From a virus, in IMG/VR virus record IMGVR_UViG_3300027836_000327, positions 1-32,250 of that record: 32,250 bases of DNA; one strand, 5' to 3'. The stretch's first letter is position 1, and every line of letters starts with the position of its first letter. Position numbers and translations under genes: made by a program. Under the pieces are notes generated by a model, which ran no database searches, was not told where the DNA came from, and saw only the letters and a list, made by a program, of their open reading frames with translations. Shown here piece after piece: positions 15,003 to 22,286 of this stretch.

Positions 15003-15536
15003 TTATAGAACTGGATCAGCGTCTTGTGCTGGTCCTAACTTACCGTTGCTTGCCATTACTGGTGCTGCTTTTGGTGCTGCAAATGCTGGGGTTGAAACTG
15101 GAGTTGTTCCCCAACTTGGTGCTGCTCCGAATCCGCTAGTTGCTGGCGCAACTGGTGCAGAATAACTACTCGTTGTGCCGAAGCCTCCTGTTGAAGGTGC
15201 GCTAGGTGCTGCAAACCCGCTCGGTGATCCTGTTGCAGTTGTTTGTGCTCCGCCATTATTTGCTCCGCCTAATTTTTCTTGTGTGCGACCAAATGCCGCA
15301 ATACCTAAAACCGCACCCATTGCGATATGAAATAAACCAGCACCTTGCAGTGTTAATGGGTTCCATTGTGTAATAGGGCTATGTGTTAAAGTTTGTAGTA
15401 AACTCCATAATATTGGAAATACAACCATGTCCATTGTGCAGACTAGCATATACATCCAACCCATCATTGGACGCCATTTACTATTCATCCAATCTTCTTT
15501 TTTCTTTTCACTTTCACTTTTAACTTCTTCTGTCAT
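15003..15536 (-). CDS. Holin-like membrane protein with Pro/Ala/Gly-rich tail
   Basis: A 177-residue protein. After a charged N-terminus it has KWRPMMGWMYMLVCTMDMVV (20-39), which recalls the three-helix holin family of gene-transfer agents and marine phages. Further hydrophobic segments cover about 40-52 and 66-82. The second half (from about 95) is a low-complexity tail rich in Ala, Pro, Gly, Ser and Thr, probably cytoplasmic or flexible. Holins open the inner membrane so that endolysins reach the wall, which fits its place next to two lysozymes and spanins. AGGAGCGAAAA precedes the ATG. Family assignment is from memory of the motif; the long tail is unusual for a holin. Confidence 0.65.
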   Translation of the reverse strand: MTEEVKSESEKKKEDWMNSKWRPMMGWMYMLVCTMDMVVFPILWSLLQTLTHSPITQWNPLTLQGAGLFHIAMGAVLGIAAFGRTQEKLGGANNGGAQTTATGSPSGFAAPSAPSTGGFGTTSSYSAPVAPATSGFGAAPSWGTTPVSTPAFAAPKAAPVMASNGKLGPAQDADPVL

Positions 15537-15563
15537 TTTTCGCTCCTGACGATTTAATTTATT

Positions 15564-16127
15564 TTAGAACCAAAGGAATAATCCGTTTAGACTCAATAGT
15601 ATTCCAAAGCCTGCTACTGCAAAACTGCCCCAGAACATGGCCATACTAACTGCTAGAATAGACGCAGACAGCACAACGATTGCTAATTGATATGCTGTAT
15701 TGGCATATGCAATCCACGGACTAGATTTTTTAGCCACTTCACGCTCTGCTTCCATCTTACGTGCTTTTTCAGCAATTTCTTTCTTGTCGTTGTCCATGCG
15801 TTCTTTCTCTGCCATGAACTCTGCTTTTATTTTTGGATCGTTTGTTGTCTTAGCTGCAATCTCGTAACTAACGCCCCGGCCTGCTTTTGCTTGATATTGT
15901 GCCCATGTGTTGTTAGCACCTAGCGTATTGTTTAATACTGTGCTACCTAACTTGCCACCATACCATGAGTTAACTGCTAGTAACAATGCAAAGATGGAAA
16001 TAACCATACCTGCTTTGTCTTTTAACTTTGCTTCACGCTCACTTCTAGATCCAACTGGAGGCTTTGGTGCATCCGGATCTTTTGGTTGTTTATTGATTAG
16101 ATTTAATACTGAATCTATTAGTGCCAT
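15564..16127 (-). CDS. DUF4337-like membrane protein
   Basis: A 187-residue protein with a polar N-terminus, one membrane helix at about 40-56 and two C-terminal helices at about 143-162 and 165-187. Between them is a charged helical region with NNTWAQYQAK and KERMDNDKKEIAEKARKME. This arrangement (helix, NxTWAxYQAK, coiled coil, two helices) resembles DUF4337 proteins of bacteria, whose function is unknown. ATG at 16127 has AAGGAG upstream. A weak late-promoter-like GTTAAATA lies about 25 bases before the ATG. Located between a lysozyme and the holin-like gene, it may belong to the lysis cassette, perhaps as an antiholin or accessory; that is inference from position only. Confidence 0.7.
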   Translation of the reverse strand: MALIDSVLNLINKQPKDPDAPKPPVGSRSEREAKLKDKAGMVISIFALLLAVNSWYGGKLGSTVLNNTLGANNTWAQYQAKAGRGVSYEIAAKTTNDPKIKAEFMAEKERMDNDKKEIAEKARKMEAEREVAKKSSPWIAYANTAYQLAIVVLSASILAVSMAMFWGSFAVAGFGILLSLNGLFLWF

Positions 16128-16161
16128 TGTTCGCTCCTTCTAGGCTATGTTTGTATTTAAC

Positions 16162-16926
16162 TTATTTTTGAGTTTTTTTAGTTAACTGTTGCTTTATTGC
16201 CTGTGCGGCTTGGTTACGCTCTTTACCCTTAAGTCCTGCAGGGTTAACAGTCTTAGTTGCCTGCTTAGAAGTCTTACCTAATCCGACCTTTGTTTTAAAA
16301 TACCAGATAGATGTTAACGCAGCTTCTTTAGGATTTGATGATAATAATTCGGGATTGTTTATATAGATGCTAGGATTTTCTGGATGAACTGAAGCACCCG
16401 CTTGTGCATACAGTTCTCTACCAGTAATGTGTATAAAGCCACGACCTCGGTATTTCCACCCGTCACCGCTAGCCTCATCACCATTGCCGTTCTTATTTGA
16501 CAACGCTCTGTTGGCCAATGCAACTTGATTACCGACATATGGCTCTGCGTGTTTAGGAGATGGAAAGTTACTAGTAAACACTTTGTAAATTCTAACCGGG
16601 TCACTATACTTAAAACTTTCGGCAGCTTTGGACCAGTTGCCTGTTTCAATTTGACACTGGCCTAAAAAGCTAGATAGGTCAGATGCCTTGACTAATCCCT
16701 TTGCTTTTGCAATCTTAATTAACAAGTCTTTAAAACTTAACGGGTTAAATGGCGCTGGCTCTGCTTTTGCAGTAGATACCATCTTTGGCGCGGGTGTTGC
16801 AGCCTGATTAACAGTTGGTTTAACAGTTGGCTTACTTGGCTCTTTATAATTCTTATCTACTACAATAGCAGATCCCGGGACCGCAGCCGAAGGCTTTTTT
16901 TCAGTCCACAACTCTCTGAGTATCAT
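16162..16926 (-). CDS. GH19-type lysozyme with N-terminal extension
   Basis: A 254-residue protein. Residues 1-60 are an extension starting MILRELWTEKKPSA, the short motif shared with the virion block, followed by a Pro/Thr/Ala linker. The catalytic domain (about 61-240) is glycoside hydrolase 19-like: FLGQCQIETGNW with E94 as likely acid, E103 as likely base, and YRGRGFIHITGRELY (159-173). It should cut peptidoglycan glycan chains. There is no signal peptide. It overlaps Rz by four bases (ATGA). A second, shorter GH19 gene lies on the other side of the spanins. The extension makes a virion-borne lysin plausible, leaving the shorter enzyme as the endolysin; this division is inference. Confidence 0.88.
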   Translation of the reverse strand: MILRELWTEKKPSAAVPGSAIVVDKNYKEPSKPTVKPTVNQAATPAPKMVSTAKAEPAPFNPLSFKDLLIKIAKAKGLVKASDLSSFLGQCQIETGNWSKAAESFKYSDPVRIYKVFTSNFPSPKHAEPYVGNQVALANRALSNKNGNGDEASGDGWKYRGRGFIHITGRELYAQAGASVHPENPSIYINNPELLSSNPKEAALTSIWYFKTKVGLGKTSKQATKTVNPAGLKGKERNQAAQAIKQQLTKKTQK

Positions 16927-17543
16927 TTTACGCTCTCAAAAATCTTCTTTTGTTCACGATACCACTCTTGCCATGCTTCTAACTTGGCTGCATTTTCGTG
17001 GCAAGCACCGTAGTTTTGAACTACTGTGTCGAGGAGCTCACTGGCTTTAACTTTGCTGGGGGTTCCATCAGTTGCTGTGGCACGTCCGGCCACTTCATTA
17101 CGACTGGCGCTGTCGTGCAAGCTGACAGTAGAGTTAGGCAAACTACAGCTAGCATCCAATTGCTTGCCCGCAACCTCTTTGATAATTTCTCTGTTGACAT
17201 AGACATTTTCCTTAACTACTTTAATTTTAGTAACTACTTTTGTTTCTATAACTGTGTTAACTTGTTGACTTTTTTCTTCTGCAACTTTAACTTTAGCTTC
17301 TAATTCTTTAACACGATCGCGCCATGACATTTCAACTCCATAGCCACCGTAGAAGTATGAGCCCACAACTAACAATATAACACCGATTAATTCTGCAGGA
17401 AGTTTATACTGTCCCATCAAAGGGATCCACTTAATTAGCTTACTGGCAATGTAGAGAGCAATGCCAGAGAACAGTAACAGATAGTAAACCCATACAAGGA
17501 AACTATCCGGAATAAGACTGAACATCCAATTAAGTTGGCTCAT
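16923..17543 (-). CDS. Rz: Rz-like inner-membrane spanin
   Basis: A 206-residue i-spanin. Hydrophobic helices at about 14-34 and 50-68 anchor the N-terminus (two helices, where lambda Rz has one). A periplasmic coiled coil begins DRVKELEAKVKVAEEKSQQV (77-96) and continues to about 125. The C-terminal part contains the Rz-typical phrase CSLPNSTVSLHDSA and ends in an amphipathic helix. With the outer-membrane partner Rz1 it fuses inner and outer membranes at the end of lysis. The Rz1 gene is nested inside in another frame. ATG 17543 has AAGG in the preceding lysozyme gene's end, with a four-base gap; the stop overlaps the second lysozyme (ATGA). Confidence 0.88.
   Translation of the reverse strand: MSQLNWMFSLIPDSFLVWVYYLLLFSGIALYIASKLIKWIPLMGQYKLPAELIGVILLVVGSYFYGGYGVEMSWRDRVKELEAKVKVAEEKSQQVNTVIETKVVTKIKVVKENVYVNREIIKEVAGKQLDASCSLPNSTVSLHDSASRNEVAGRATATDGTPSKVKASELLDTVVQNYGACHENAAKLEAWQEWYREQKKIFESVK
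17021..17200 (-). CDS. Rz1: Rz1-like outer-membrane lipoprotein spanin, nested in Rz
   Basis: A 59-residue lipoprotein encoded wholly within Rz in a different frame. A basic N-terminus (EKLSKRLRASNW) is followed by a hydrophobic stretch and the lipobox LLSAC, with C28 the predicted lipidated residue after signal peptidase II cleavage. The mature peptide is Pro-rich (PDVPQQLMEPPAKLKP), as in lambda Rz1. The second of two in-frame ATGs (17198-17200) is chosen because AAGGAAA lies at a good spacing of about nine bases; the first ATG (17206) would be only three bases from it. The nested arrangement copies lambda Rz/Rz1, which supports both genes. It shows that the host has an outer membrane. Confidence 0.88.
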   Translation of the reverse strand: MSTEKLSKRLRASNWMLAVVCLTLLSACTTAPVVMKWPDVPQQLMEPPAKLKPVSSSTQ

Positions 17544-17547
17544 GGTA

Positions 17548-18180
17548 TTAACCTTGCAGAACGTGTATTGCGTGTGCGTAGTGGTGCTTGCGATCTTCTA
17601 AGCCAATAGTTCCGCCGTTGATACGCTTAGTCATTGTTAAGATATCACCGTTGTCTGCCCATTGGTTTAAGTTAGTAGTTTCCCAGAACCAACATGCTGA
17701 TTGGATTGCGCCTTCGAATGTTGCTAAAAATTCTGGAATTTCTTCAACTGGGGTTTCAATTGATTCAGCAAATCGAGTATAGTTTTCTTTACCGGTTAGT
17801 TGAATAAGTCCACGACCACAGTAACGGAAACCGTCGCCTGAATGCTCATCACCGTTGCCCATACGTCCACCGTAGACACGGTTAGCAATCATCTCTGGCT
17901 TCTGAGCATACGCGGCTGCTAAGTCGTCTGTTGGAAAATACTTAGGGAACACCTTACGTAGTGTTACTGCTCGATAGTTTAAATTCTCTTTAAGTGCCTT
18001 AAACCCACCCGACTCATGAGCGCATTGTGCTAAAAACGCAGCAACACGTGGAACTGTGTTGATGTCATAGTCTGGCAAAATCTTACATAGAGCTTCATAC
18101 CAGTGATCTAAGTATGGGTTACCAGGAATAATCTTTCCTAGTTTTTCTTGTGTAAAATCAAAATCAAATCCGTCTGCCAT
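17548..18180 (-). CDS. GH19-type lysozyme (endolysin)
   Basis: A 210-residue glycoside hydrolase 19-like endolysin made almost wholly of the catalytic domain. FLAQCAHESGGF (49-60) carries the likely catalytic acid E56, KENLNYRA (64-71) the second glutamate E65, and YCGRGLIQLTGKENY (120-134) the substrate-groove motif. MGNGDEHSGDGFRY precedes the last and matches NGDEASGDGWKY in the second lysozyme, so the two are paralogues. There is no signal peptide or SAR anchor, so it needs a holin for release. GGAGAAACTATA precedes the ATG, and the start overlaps the upstream stop by one base. It is followed directly by Rz/Rz1, giving a lysis cassette. Confidence 0.93.
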   Translation of the reverse strand: MADGFDFDFTQEKLGKIIPGNPYLDHWYEALCKILPDYDINTVPRVAAFLAQCAHESGGFKALKENLNYRAVTLRKVFPKYFPTDDLAAAYAQKPEMIANRVYGGRMGNGDEHSGDGFRYCGRGLIQLTGKENYTRFAESIETPVEEIPEFLATFEGAIQSACWFWETTNLNQWADNGDILTMTKRINGGTIGLEDRKHHYAHAIHVLQG

Positions 18181-18899
18181 TATAGTTTCTCCAATATTAC
18201 AGCTGAGTTGCTGTTTTCAAATATAAATTTATTTCCAATCTTAGTAATGTTGTAGTTTCCGATCATCTTAGTTAAGAACATAACTTCGGCCATGTCCTTA
18301 CTTTCTAATAATACAGGACCGTCTACTAGATCATACATTTCGTATTTGTTTCCGTTATCAATAATTTTAAATTCAATAAGTGTAGAACCGCTTCTTGAAA
18401 ATTTGATAACATCTTCATTTACTGTAACTTCGTCTGAGTAGCTGTTGCTAAAGAAGTTAGTAAAGTTGTTTAGTTTATCCCTGCTGGTTGCAATTTCGTA
18501 TTCTGATCCGTTCTTAGGAACGATCATTTCTAAGTTTTCTTCAGTTGCTTCAAAGCTCTTAAAGCTCTTGTGATATCTAAACTTAAATCGCTCAATGCCG
18601 GTTAACACTTGCAACCCTTCAATTAGCGACATAATTTGTTCTGCAACTTTTCGATTACGTTCAATCTCAACAAACACTTTGTAATTACCGTCGTCCATTT
18701 CGCCCGATGTAACATCAGCATCTATCACAAACTCGTATCCCATTTCAAAGAAATTTTCAAGATCGTGTGCTGGATCTGCATAATCGACAGTAAAGCTAAG
18801 GACAACAATTTCTTCATCGTCCCCTAGTTTACTTCTAAACGAATCTATTTCAAAAATATTTTTGACTAGACCTTCTAAGTCGTTAGCTCTCAATGCCAT
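18180..18899 (-). CDS. Conserved phage protein, unknown function
   Basis: A 239-residue acidic soluble protein. The N-terminal half contains VVLSFTVDYADPAHDLENFF and YEFVIDADVTSGEMDDGNYK, followed by VFVEIERNRK, a mixed alpha/beta pattern. The C-terminal half is beta-rich, with repeated short strands (EFKIIDNGNKYEMYDLVDGP). I recall relatives in T4-like marine phages lying beside the next gene upstream, but know of no function. AAGGATTAGACT precedes ATG 18899. It overlaps the lysozyme start by one base and lies ten bases after the 193-aa gene, so all three should be cotranscribed from the late promoter at 19516. Confidence 0.82.
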   Translation of the reverse strand: MALRANDLEGLVKNIFEIDSFRSKLGDDEEIVVLSFTVDYADPAHDLENFFEMGYEFVIDADVTSGEMDDGNYKVFVEIERNRKVAEQIMSLIEGLQVLTGIERFKFRYHKSFKSFEATEENLEMIVPKNGSEYEIATSRDKLNNFTNFFSNSYSDEVTVNEDVIKFSRSGSTLIEFKIIDNGNKYEMYDLVDGPVLLESKDMAEVMFLTKMIGNYNITKIGNKFIFENSNSAVILEKL

Positions 18900-18909
18900 A
18901 GTCTAATCC

Positions 18910-19491
18910 TTATGCCGGTGTTGGTGAAGGAGCTGCCGGAGCACCACCTGCAGGCGCTGCCGGAACTGCACCACCTGCTGCTGGACCTGCTGCTTGCATA
19001 GTTGCTGCTGCATCCATAGGAGTGTCAGTAGCTTCTTTAGTTGCACCTGAAACTTCGCTTTCACCCTTCATTTTATCCATATATCCCTTGTATACATCGA
19101 AGGCCAGTTTCTTAGGCATTCTAATAGTAACAAGCCACATAGGGTTACGATCAAGTTTTCCCTTCTTTGTGCCAGGTCGGAAATCGTCGGGCTTACGAAC
19201 ACGGCGTGGCTCAATTAGATGAGTTTCTTCGTAGGTAATCTTGCAGCCTAGTTCTAGTAGTCTGCGACCACCACTTGGATCAGGCATTTTTTCACGTGGC
19301 CATAAGAAACCACAGCTAATCCAATGTCTCTCAACCTTAGGTCCTATGGCTAATTCACCGTCTAACCAGTTCGCATATACGTATACGTCCATTTCGTCTA
19401 ATACACGCTCGAAGTCTTTTAAGACGCCTAAGCTGGTGTTATTTTCGTAAATGTCTTGAACGTTTTTTATTACATCTAAAATATCGTGCAT
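18910..19491 (-). CDS. Conserved T4-like phage protein, unknown function
   Basis: A 193-residue protein. The N-terminal two thirds is a globular, conserved-looking domain with KDFERVLDEMDVYVYANWLD, then ERHWISCGFLWPREKMPDP and RRLLELGCKITYEETHLI. Charged and aromatic residues are frequent. The last 50 residues are a disordered Ala/Pro/Gly tail. I recall this family across T4-like cyanophages without a function. ATG 19491 is preferred to an in-frame TTG at 19515, because the TTG would abut the GATAAATA promoter (19516-19523) and fall at or before the expected transcription start. It is transcribed divergently from phoH. Confidence 0.82.
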   Translation of the reverse strand: MHDILDVIKNVQDIYENNTSLGVLKDFERVLDEMDVYVYANWLDGELAIGPKVERHWISCGFLWPREKMPDPSGGRRLLELGCKITYEETHLIEPRRVRKPDDFRPGTKKGKLDRNPMWLVTIRMPKKLAFDVYKGYMDKMKGESEVSGATKEATDTPMDAAATMQAAGPAAGGAVPAAPAGGAPAAPSPTPA

Positions 19492-19515
19492 AATGAGGGG
19501 CTCTTTTCTATACAA

Positions 19516-19523
19516 TATTTATC
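19516..19523 (-). promoter_or_regulatory. Late promoter (GATAAATA)
   Basis: GATAAATA on the minus strand, 24 bases before the ATG at 19491, in the divergent region opposite phoH. It should drive the 193-aa and 239-aa genes and the lysis cassette, which fits late timing. Confidence 0.6.
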
Positions 19524-19548
19524 CGTTGTGTTTTTATACTATATTACA

Positions 19549-19578
19549 TTGATTTTAGAGTAAACCTGTAAATACTAT
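19549..19578 (+). promoter_or_regulatory. Sigma-70-type promoter for phoH
   Basis: On the plus strand -35 TTGATT (19549-19554), an 18-base spacer and -10 TACTAT (19573-19578). Both are imperfect (4/6 and 5/6). The predicted start near 19585 sits directly before the leader hairpin. Confidence 0.55.
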
Positions 19579-19585
19579 GTAGGAC

Positions 19586-19620
19586 GAACGGTAGTTATCG
19601 GGCGGTCACTACAGTCGTTC
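19586..19620 (+). promoter_or_regulatory. Structured 5' leader of phoH mRNA
   Basis: GAACGGTAGT (19586-19595) pairs with ACTAC (19608-19612) and CGTTC (19616-19620), with AGT bulged, around the loop TATCGGGCGGTC. The stem starts at the predicted transcript end. It may protect the mRNA 5' end or bind a regulator; it leaves the ribosome site (AGGAG, 19636-19640) free. Confidence 0.45.
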
Positions 19621-19650
19621 TATTTTCCCCAAAGTAGGAGACAATCAACA

Positions 19651-20376
19651 ATGAGTAAGAACAACCGAGTGAAAAAACGTTTTACTTCGAACGTGAATGT
19701 GATAGATTTCGATACGTATCTTCCACAGAAAAAGCAGCGAGTCAGCCTGTATGCACGTAATCCAACGCAGCAAACTTATCTAGAAAAACTACAAGACGAT
19801 AGTAAAAGCATCGTATTTGCAGTAGGGCCAGCCGGCACAGGTAAGACTATGTTGGCAGTGCAGGTAGGCATCAAGCTATTTCAAGAAGGTATTGTCGATA
19901 AGATCATTGTTACAAGACCCGCCGTTAGTGTAGATGAAGACCTAGGATTCTTGCCAGGAACGCTTAATGAAAAGATGGCTCCCTGGACCAGACCAATTTT
20001 TGATGTATTAGGAGAATATTATCAGGCAAAAGACATTGCCAAGATGCTAGAAGAAGGCGTAATTGAAATTAGCCCATTAGCTTATATGCGTGGCCGCACT
20101 TTTAAAAATGCTTATATTATAGCAGACGAAATGCAGAACGCAACTGCAAATCAGATGAAAATGCTACTGACTAGACTTGGGGAAAATTCCAAGATGGTTG
20201 TTACTGGTGACTTAAATCAGGCCGATCGACTTGATAATAATGGTCTATCAGAGTTTTGTAGACTCATGCAAAACGTTAGCAGACTCAAATACATTGATAG
20301 TATTGAATTTAGTGCCAGAGATATTGAACGCCATAATGCCGTGAAGGAGGTGTTAGCGGTTTATGGAGACCAATAA
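19651..20376 (+). CDS. phoH: PhoH-like ATPase
   Basis: A 241-residue PhoH-family P-loop protein and the only plus-strand gene here. Walker A GPAGTGKT is at 59-66, Walker B AYIIADE at 154-160, followed by MQNATANQMKMLLTRLG and the sensor-like VVTGDLNQADR. Residues 86-110 (IVTRPAVSVDEDLGFLPG) are the usual PhoH signature. The first 30 residues are a basic extension. PhoH proteins are ATPases linked to RNA metabolism and are a common auxiliary gene of marine phages; their phage role is not settled. AGGAG lies 10 bases before the ATG. It has its own promoter and leader hairpin, and a convergent terminator follows the stop, making an independent unit. Confidence 0.95.
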   Translation: MSKNNRVKKRFTSNVNVIDFDTYLPQKKQRVSLYARNPTQQTYLEKLQDDSKSIVFAVGPAGTGKTMLAVQVGIKLFQEGIVDKIIVTRPAVSVDEDLGFLPGTLNEKMAPWTRPIFDVLGEYYQAKDIAKMLEEGVIEISPLAYMRGRTFKNAYIIADEMQNATANQMKMLLTRLGENSKMVVTGDLNQADRLDNNGLSEFCRLMQNVSRLKYIDSIEFSARDIERHNAVKEVLAVYGDQ

Positions 20377-20400
20377 AAATAGGAGCGGGTGCTCCTATTT
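20377..20400. terminator. Convergent bidirectional terminator
   Basis: AAATAGGAGC (20377-20386), loop GGGT and GCTCCTATTT (20391-20400) form a 10-bp stem right after the phoH stop. On the minus strand the stem runs into TTTTTATT, a better U-tract than the plus strand's TTTAG. It ends phoH on one side and the 254-aa gene on the other. Confidence 0.82.
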
Positions 20401-20419
20401 AGAATAATATCTCAGTGAG

Positions 20420-21184
20420 TTATTTGATGGGAAGTTCTGTATCGTGTGCATCAACGGTATAGGACTTCTTATCTCTCATTCGTTTAACCCACCCGCTAAA
20501 CTCCATATCATGCAGATATGACAATCCTGCATATCGTTTACTAGCAACATCGTTATGATCACCTGTATATGCTGTAATGGGTTCACGTTTAATAGGAACA
20601 ATCTGCAATAAAGGTTCTCCCATCTTAATGTATGTAGGGATTGGTTCCTTTAACATAATATTAAGCGGACTAGATACTGCTCCGATATCGTGATCGATCC
20701 AGCCTGGAATAGCTTCCCAGTTACGCTTATCATCATAGTAATACATTGGCAAATACATTAAACTATAATCTTCTGCCGCCCACATTGACCACGGGTTATC
20801 TAATTTAACTGACATTCTAACGCCAAACTTTGTATTCATGAAGTTTTGTAGAACGGCAGGGTGATGAAACCCTTGTTTAAACTTAGGATGACTGTATCTA
20901 ACATCAACACTCTGCCCGTCTGGTGTAGGTATCATTTCAATGTCGCACCAAGCCGGAATTACGAATCCTGCACTACAAAAGTCTAAAATTCCCGGGCATG
21001 ATTTAATAGTTTTAACGCTATCTAACATATGCTTCTTACGCACTAGGAATGTATCCATATCCTTCATTGCCGGCGGCAAGAAATTCTTTGCAGGTTGAAT
21101 AGGTGCGTATTTTCTAATAGCCCACTCATCACATGTAAAATAAAATTGATGCTTGGGTGCTTTCTTTTTAAATGGCCACCACAT
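20420..21184 (-). CDS. Conserved phage protein, paralogue of 22434-23156
   Basis: A 254-residue protein starting MWWPFKKKAPKHQFYFTC. Landmarks are KSCPGILDFCSAGFVIPAWCDIEM (quoted in two parts: KSCPGILDF and GFVIPAWCDIEM), then YSHPKFKQGF, SVKLDNPWSMW and PLLQIVPIKRE near the end. The same order (CPGxxDF, PxWxDxxx, HP, VKLxxPW, a final PLL/QPIVxxxP segment) occurs in the 240-aa protein at 22434-23156. They are therefore diverged copies of one family, which I recall from T4-like marine phages without a function (possibly DUF6065; not verified). Cys and aromatic residues are frequent. The start overlaps the gp44 stop by one base (TAATG), and a terminator follows. Confidence 0.82.
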   Translation of the reverse strand: MWWPFKKKAPKHQFYFTCDEWAIRKYAPIQPAKNFLPPAMKDMDTFLVRKKHMLDSVKTIKSCPGILDFCSAGFVIPAWCDIEMIPTPDGQSVDVRYSHPKFKQGFHHPAVLQNFMNTKFGVRMSVKLDNPWSMWAAEDYSLMYLPMYYYDDKRNWEAIPGWIDHDIGAVSSPLNIMLKEPIPTYIKMGEPLLQIVPIKREPITAYTGDHNDVASKRYAGLSYLHDMEFSGWVKRMRDKKSYTVDAHDTELPIK

Positions 21185-22098
21185 TATAAGTTTCCTAATC
21201 TAATCATAGTAGCAGCCAAGTTAATTTCTGGGTCACTAACTAGTGTGTGATCAACTAGCCCTTGCTTGATAATCAAAACTGCTTTATCCTGTTTAGCTTC
21301 GTCGCCGAACACTTCAACATTATCGTATAGCCAGCGATAGATATCATCCATCTCTTCTGGACTAGCTTGCTTACATACTAGTTTACGTGCTTCACTAATT
21401 TTTCCATCTTTAAACAGCCGAACCATTTCTACACGATAGTCCGAGCTATCGTCAGTAGTATCTGCTACAATTAATTTACCATCTAGACTATTCATTTGCA
21501 AGTTGTTAATGCACTTACGCAAGTCTGGATATGTGCCTTTAACATATGTGTCAAGCGTATCTAAGTCAAACTCAACTTGTTCTTCTACAAGAATAGTAGC
21601 GACCCTGGCAGTAAACTCAGTTAAATCAGTTTTTTCAATATGTAGACGCTGGCATCGGCTGTGTAGTGCCGGAATAATCTTGTTAGGGTAGTTACAAGTT
21701 AAAATAAATCTAACACTTGAACTATACTCTTCCATCAAATTGCGTAGCGCAGGTTGCACAGAGTTAACGTTCATATAGTCTGCTTCGTCTACTAGCACTA
21801 TTTTAAATTCACCAAATGGCATAGTTGAACAGAAACCAATTAGTTTATCAATCCATTCTACCTTACGACCTTCCTTAGAACCGTTCACATACAATACATC
21901 GGAGTCTTGAATATCCAATTTATTAATTAGGATCTTAGCTAATGTAGTTTTACCTACACCTGCATTGCCACTAAACAGTAAATGAGGAATTGAACCATCT
22001 TTGATCCAGTTCTCAATTTGACCTTTTTGTTGATCATCTTTAAACACATAGCCGTCTAAAGTATTTGGTCGATATTTTTCTACCCATAGTTGTTTCAT
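21184..22098 (-). CDS. 44: Sliding-clamp loader ATPase (T4 gp44-like)
   Basis: A 304-residue AAA+ clamp-loader subunit, near T4 gp44 in length (319). It starts MKQLWVEKYRPNTLDGYV, the usual RFC-type box. Walker A is GNAGVGKT (44-51) and Walker B VLVDEAD (101-107). SRC at 147-149 is the arginine-finger motif that senses ATP on the neighbouring subunit. The helical collar domain follows. With gp62 it would open the gp45 clamp on DNA for gp43. Neither gp45 nor gp62 is in the window, and gp43 lies about 20 kb away, unlike the compact T4 order 45-44-62-regA-43. The start overlaps the preceding 63-aa gene by four bases (ATGA). Confidence 0.96.
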   Translation of the reverse strand: MKQLWVEKYRPNTLDGYVFKDDQQKGQIENWIKDGSIPHLLFSGNAGVGKTTLAKILINKLDIQDSDVLYVNGSKEGRKVEWIDKLIGFCSTMPFGEFKIVLVDEADYMNVNSVQPALRNLMEEYSSSVRFILTCNYPNKIIPALHSRCQRLHIEKTDLTEFTARVATILVEEQVEFDLDTLDTYVKGTYPDLRKCINNLQMNSLDGKLIVADTTDDSSDYRVEMVRLFKDGKISEARKLVCKQASPEEMDDIYRWLYDNVEVFGDEAKQDKAVLIIKQGLVDHTLVSDPEINLAATMIRLGNL

Positions 22099-22286
22099 TC
22101 TTTTGCCTTGTTAATAATGTTTTGTGTTAGTATACTATTTCTACTGTCAAAAAGCGAGAGTTCATGCAACCGATCTGCACAGTTGCGAATATCGTCGCTC
22201 AATTGTCCGCGTCCGACTTCTCGTTCCACAGTTCTAGCAATATCGTGTAATGCTATTACAGCATCTACTATTTCTAGATTTCTCAT
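22095..22286 (-). CDS. Small conserved phage protein before gp44
   Basis: A 63-residue helical, acidic protein (MRNLEIVDAVIALHDIARTV, then GRGQLSDDIRNCADRLHELS). There is no membrane helix or signal. AGGAACTAGT precedes the ATG, and both ends overlap neighbours by four bases (ATGA), which argues that it is real. I recall similar short proteins beside clamp-loader genes in T4-like marine phages, but no function is known. A regulatory or structural helper of the replication unit would be a guess. Confidence 0.75.
   Translation of the reverse strand: MRNLEIVDAVIALHDIARTVEREVGRGQLSDDIRNCADRLHELSLFDSRNSILTQNIINKAKE

Noticed and set aside
15056-15256. Gln/His-rich minus-strand frame inside the holin-like gene
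   Set aside because: It is a frame-shifted reading of the Ala/Pro/Gly repeat tail; no start signal and no recognisable content.
22099-22150. TTGACA and TATACT before gp44
   Set aside because: They are only ten bases apart, too close for a sigma-70 promoter, and lie inside the 63-aa gene.
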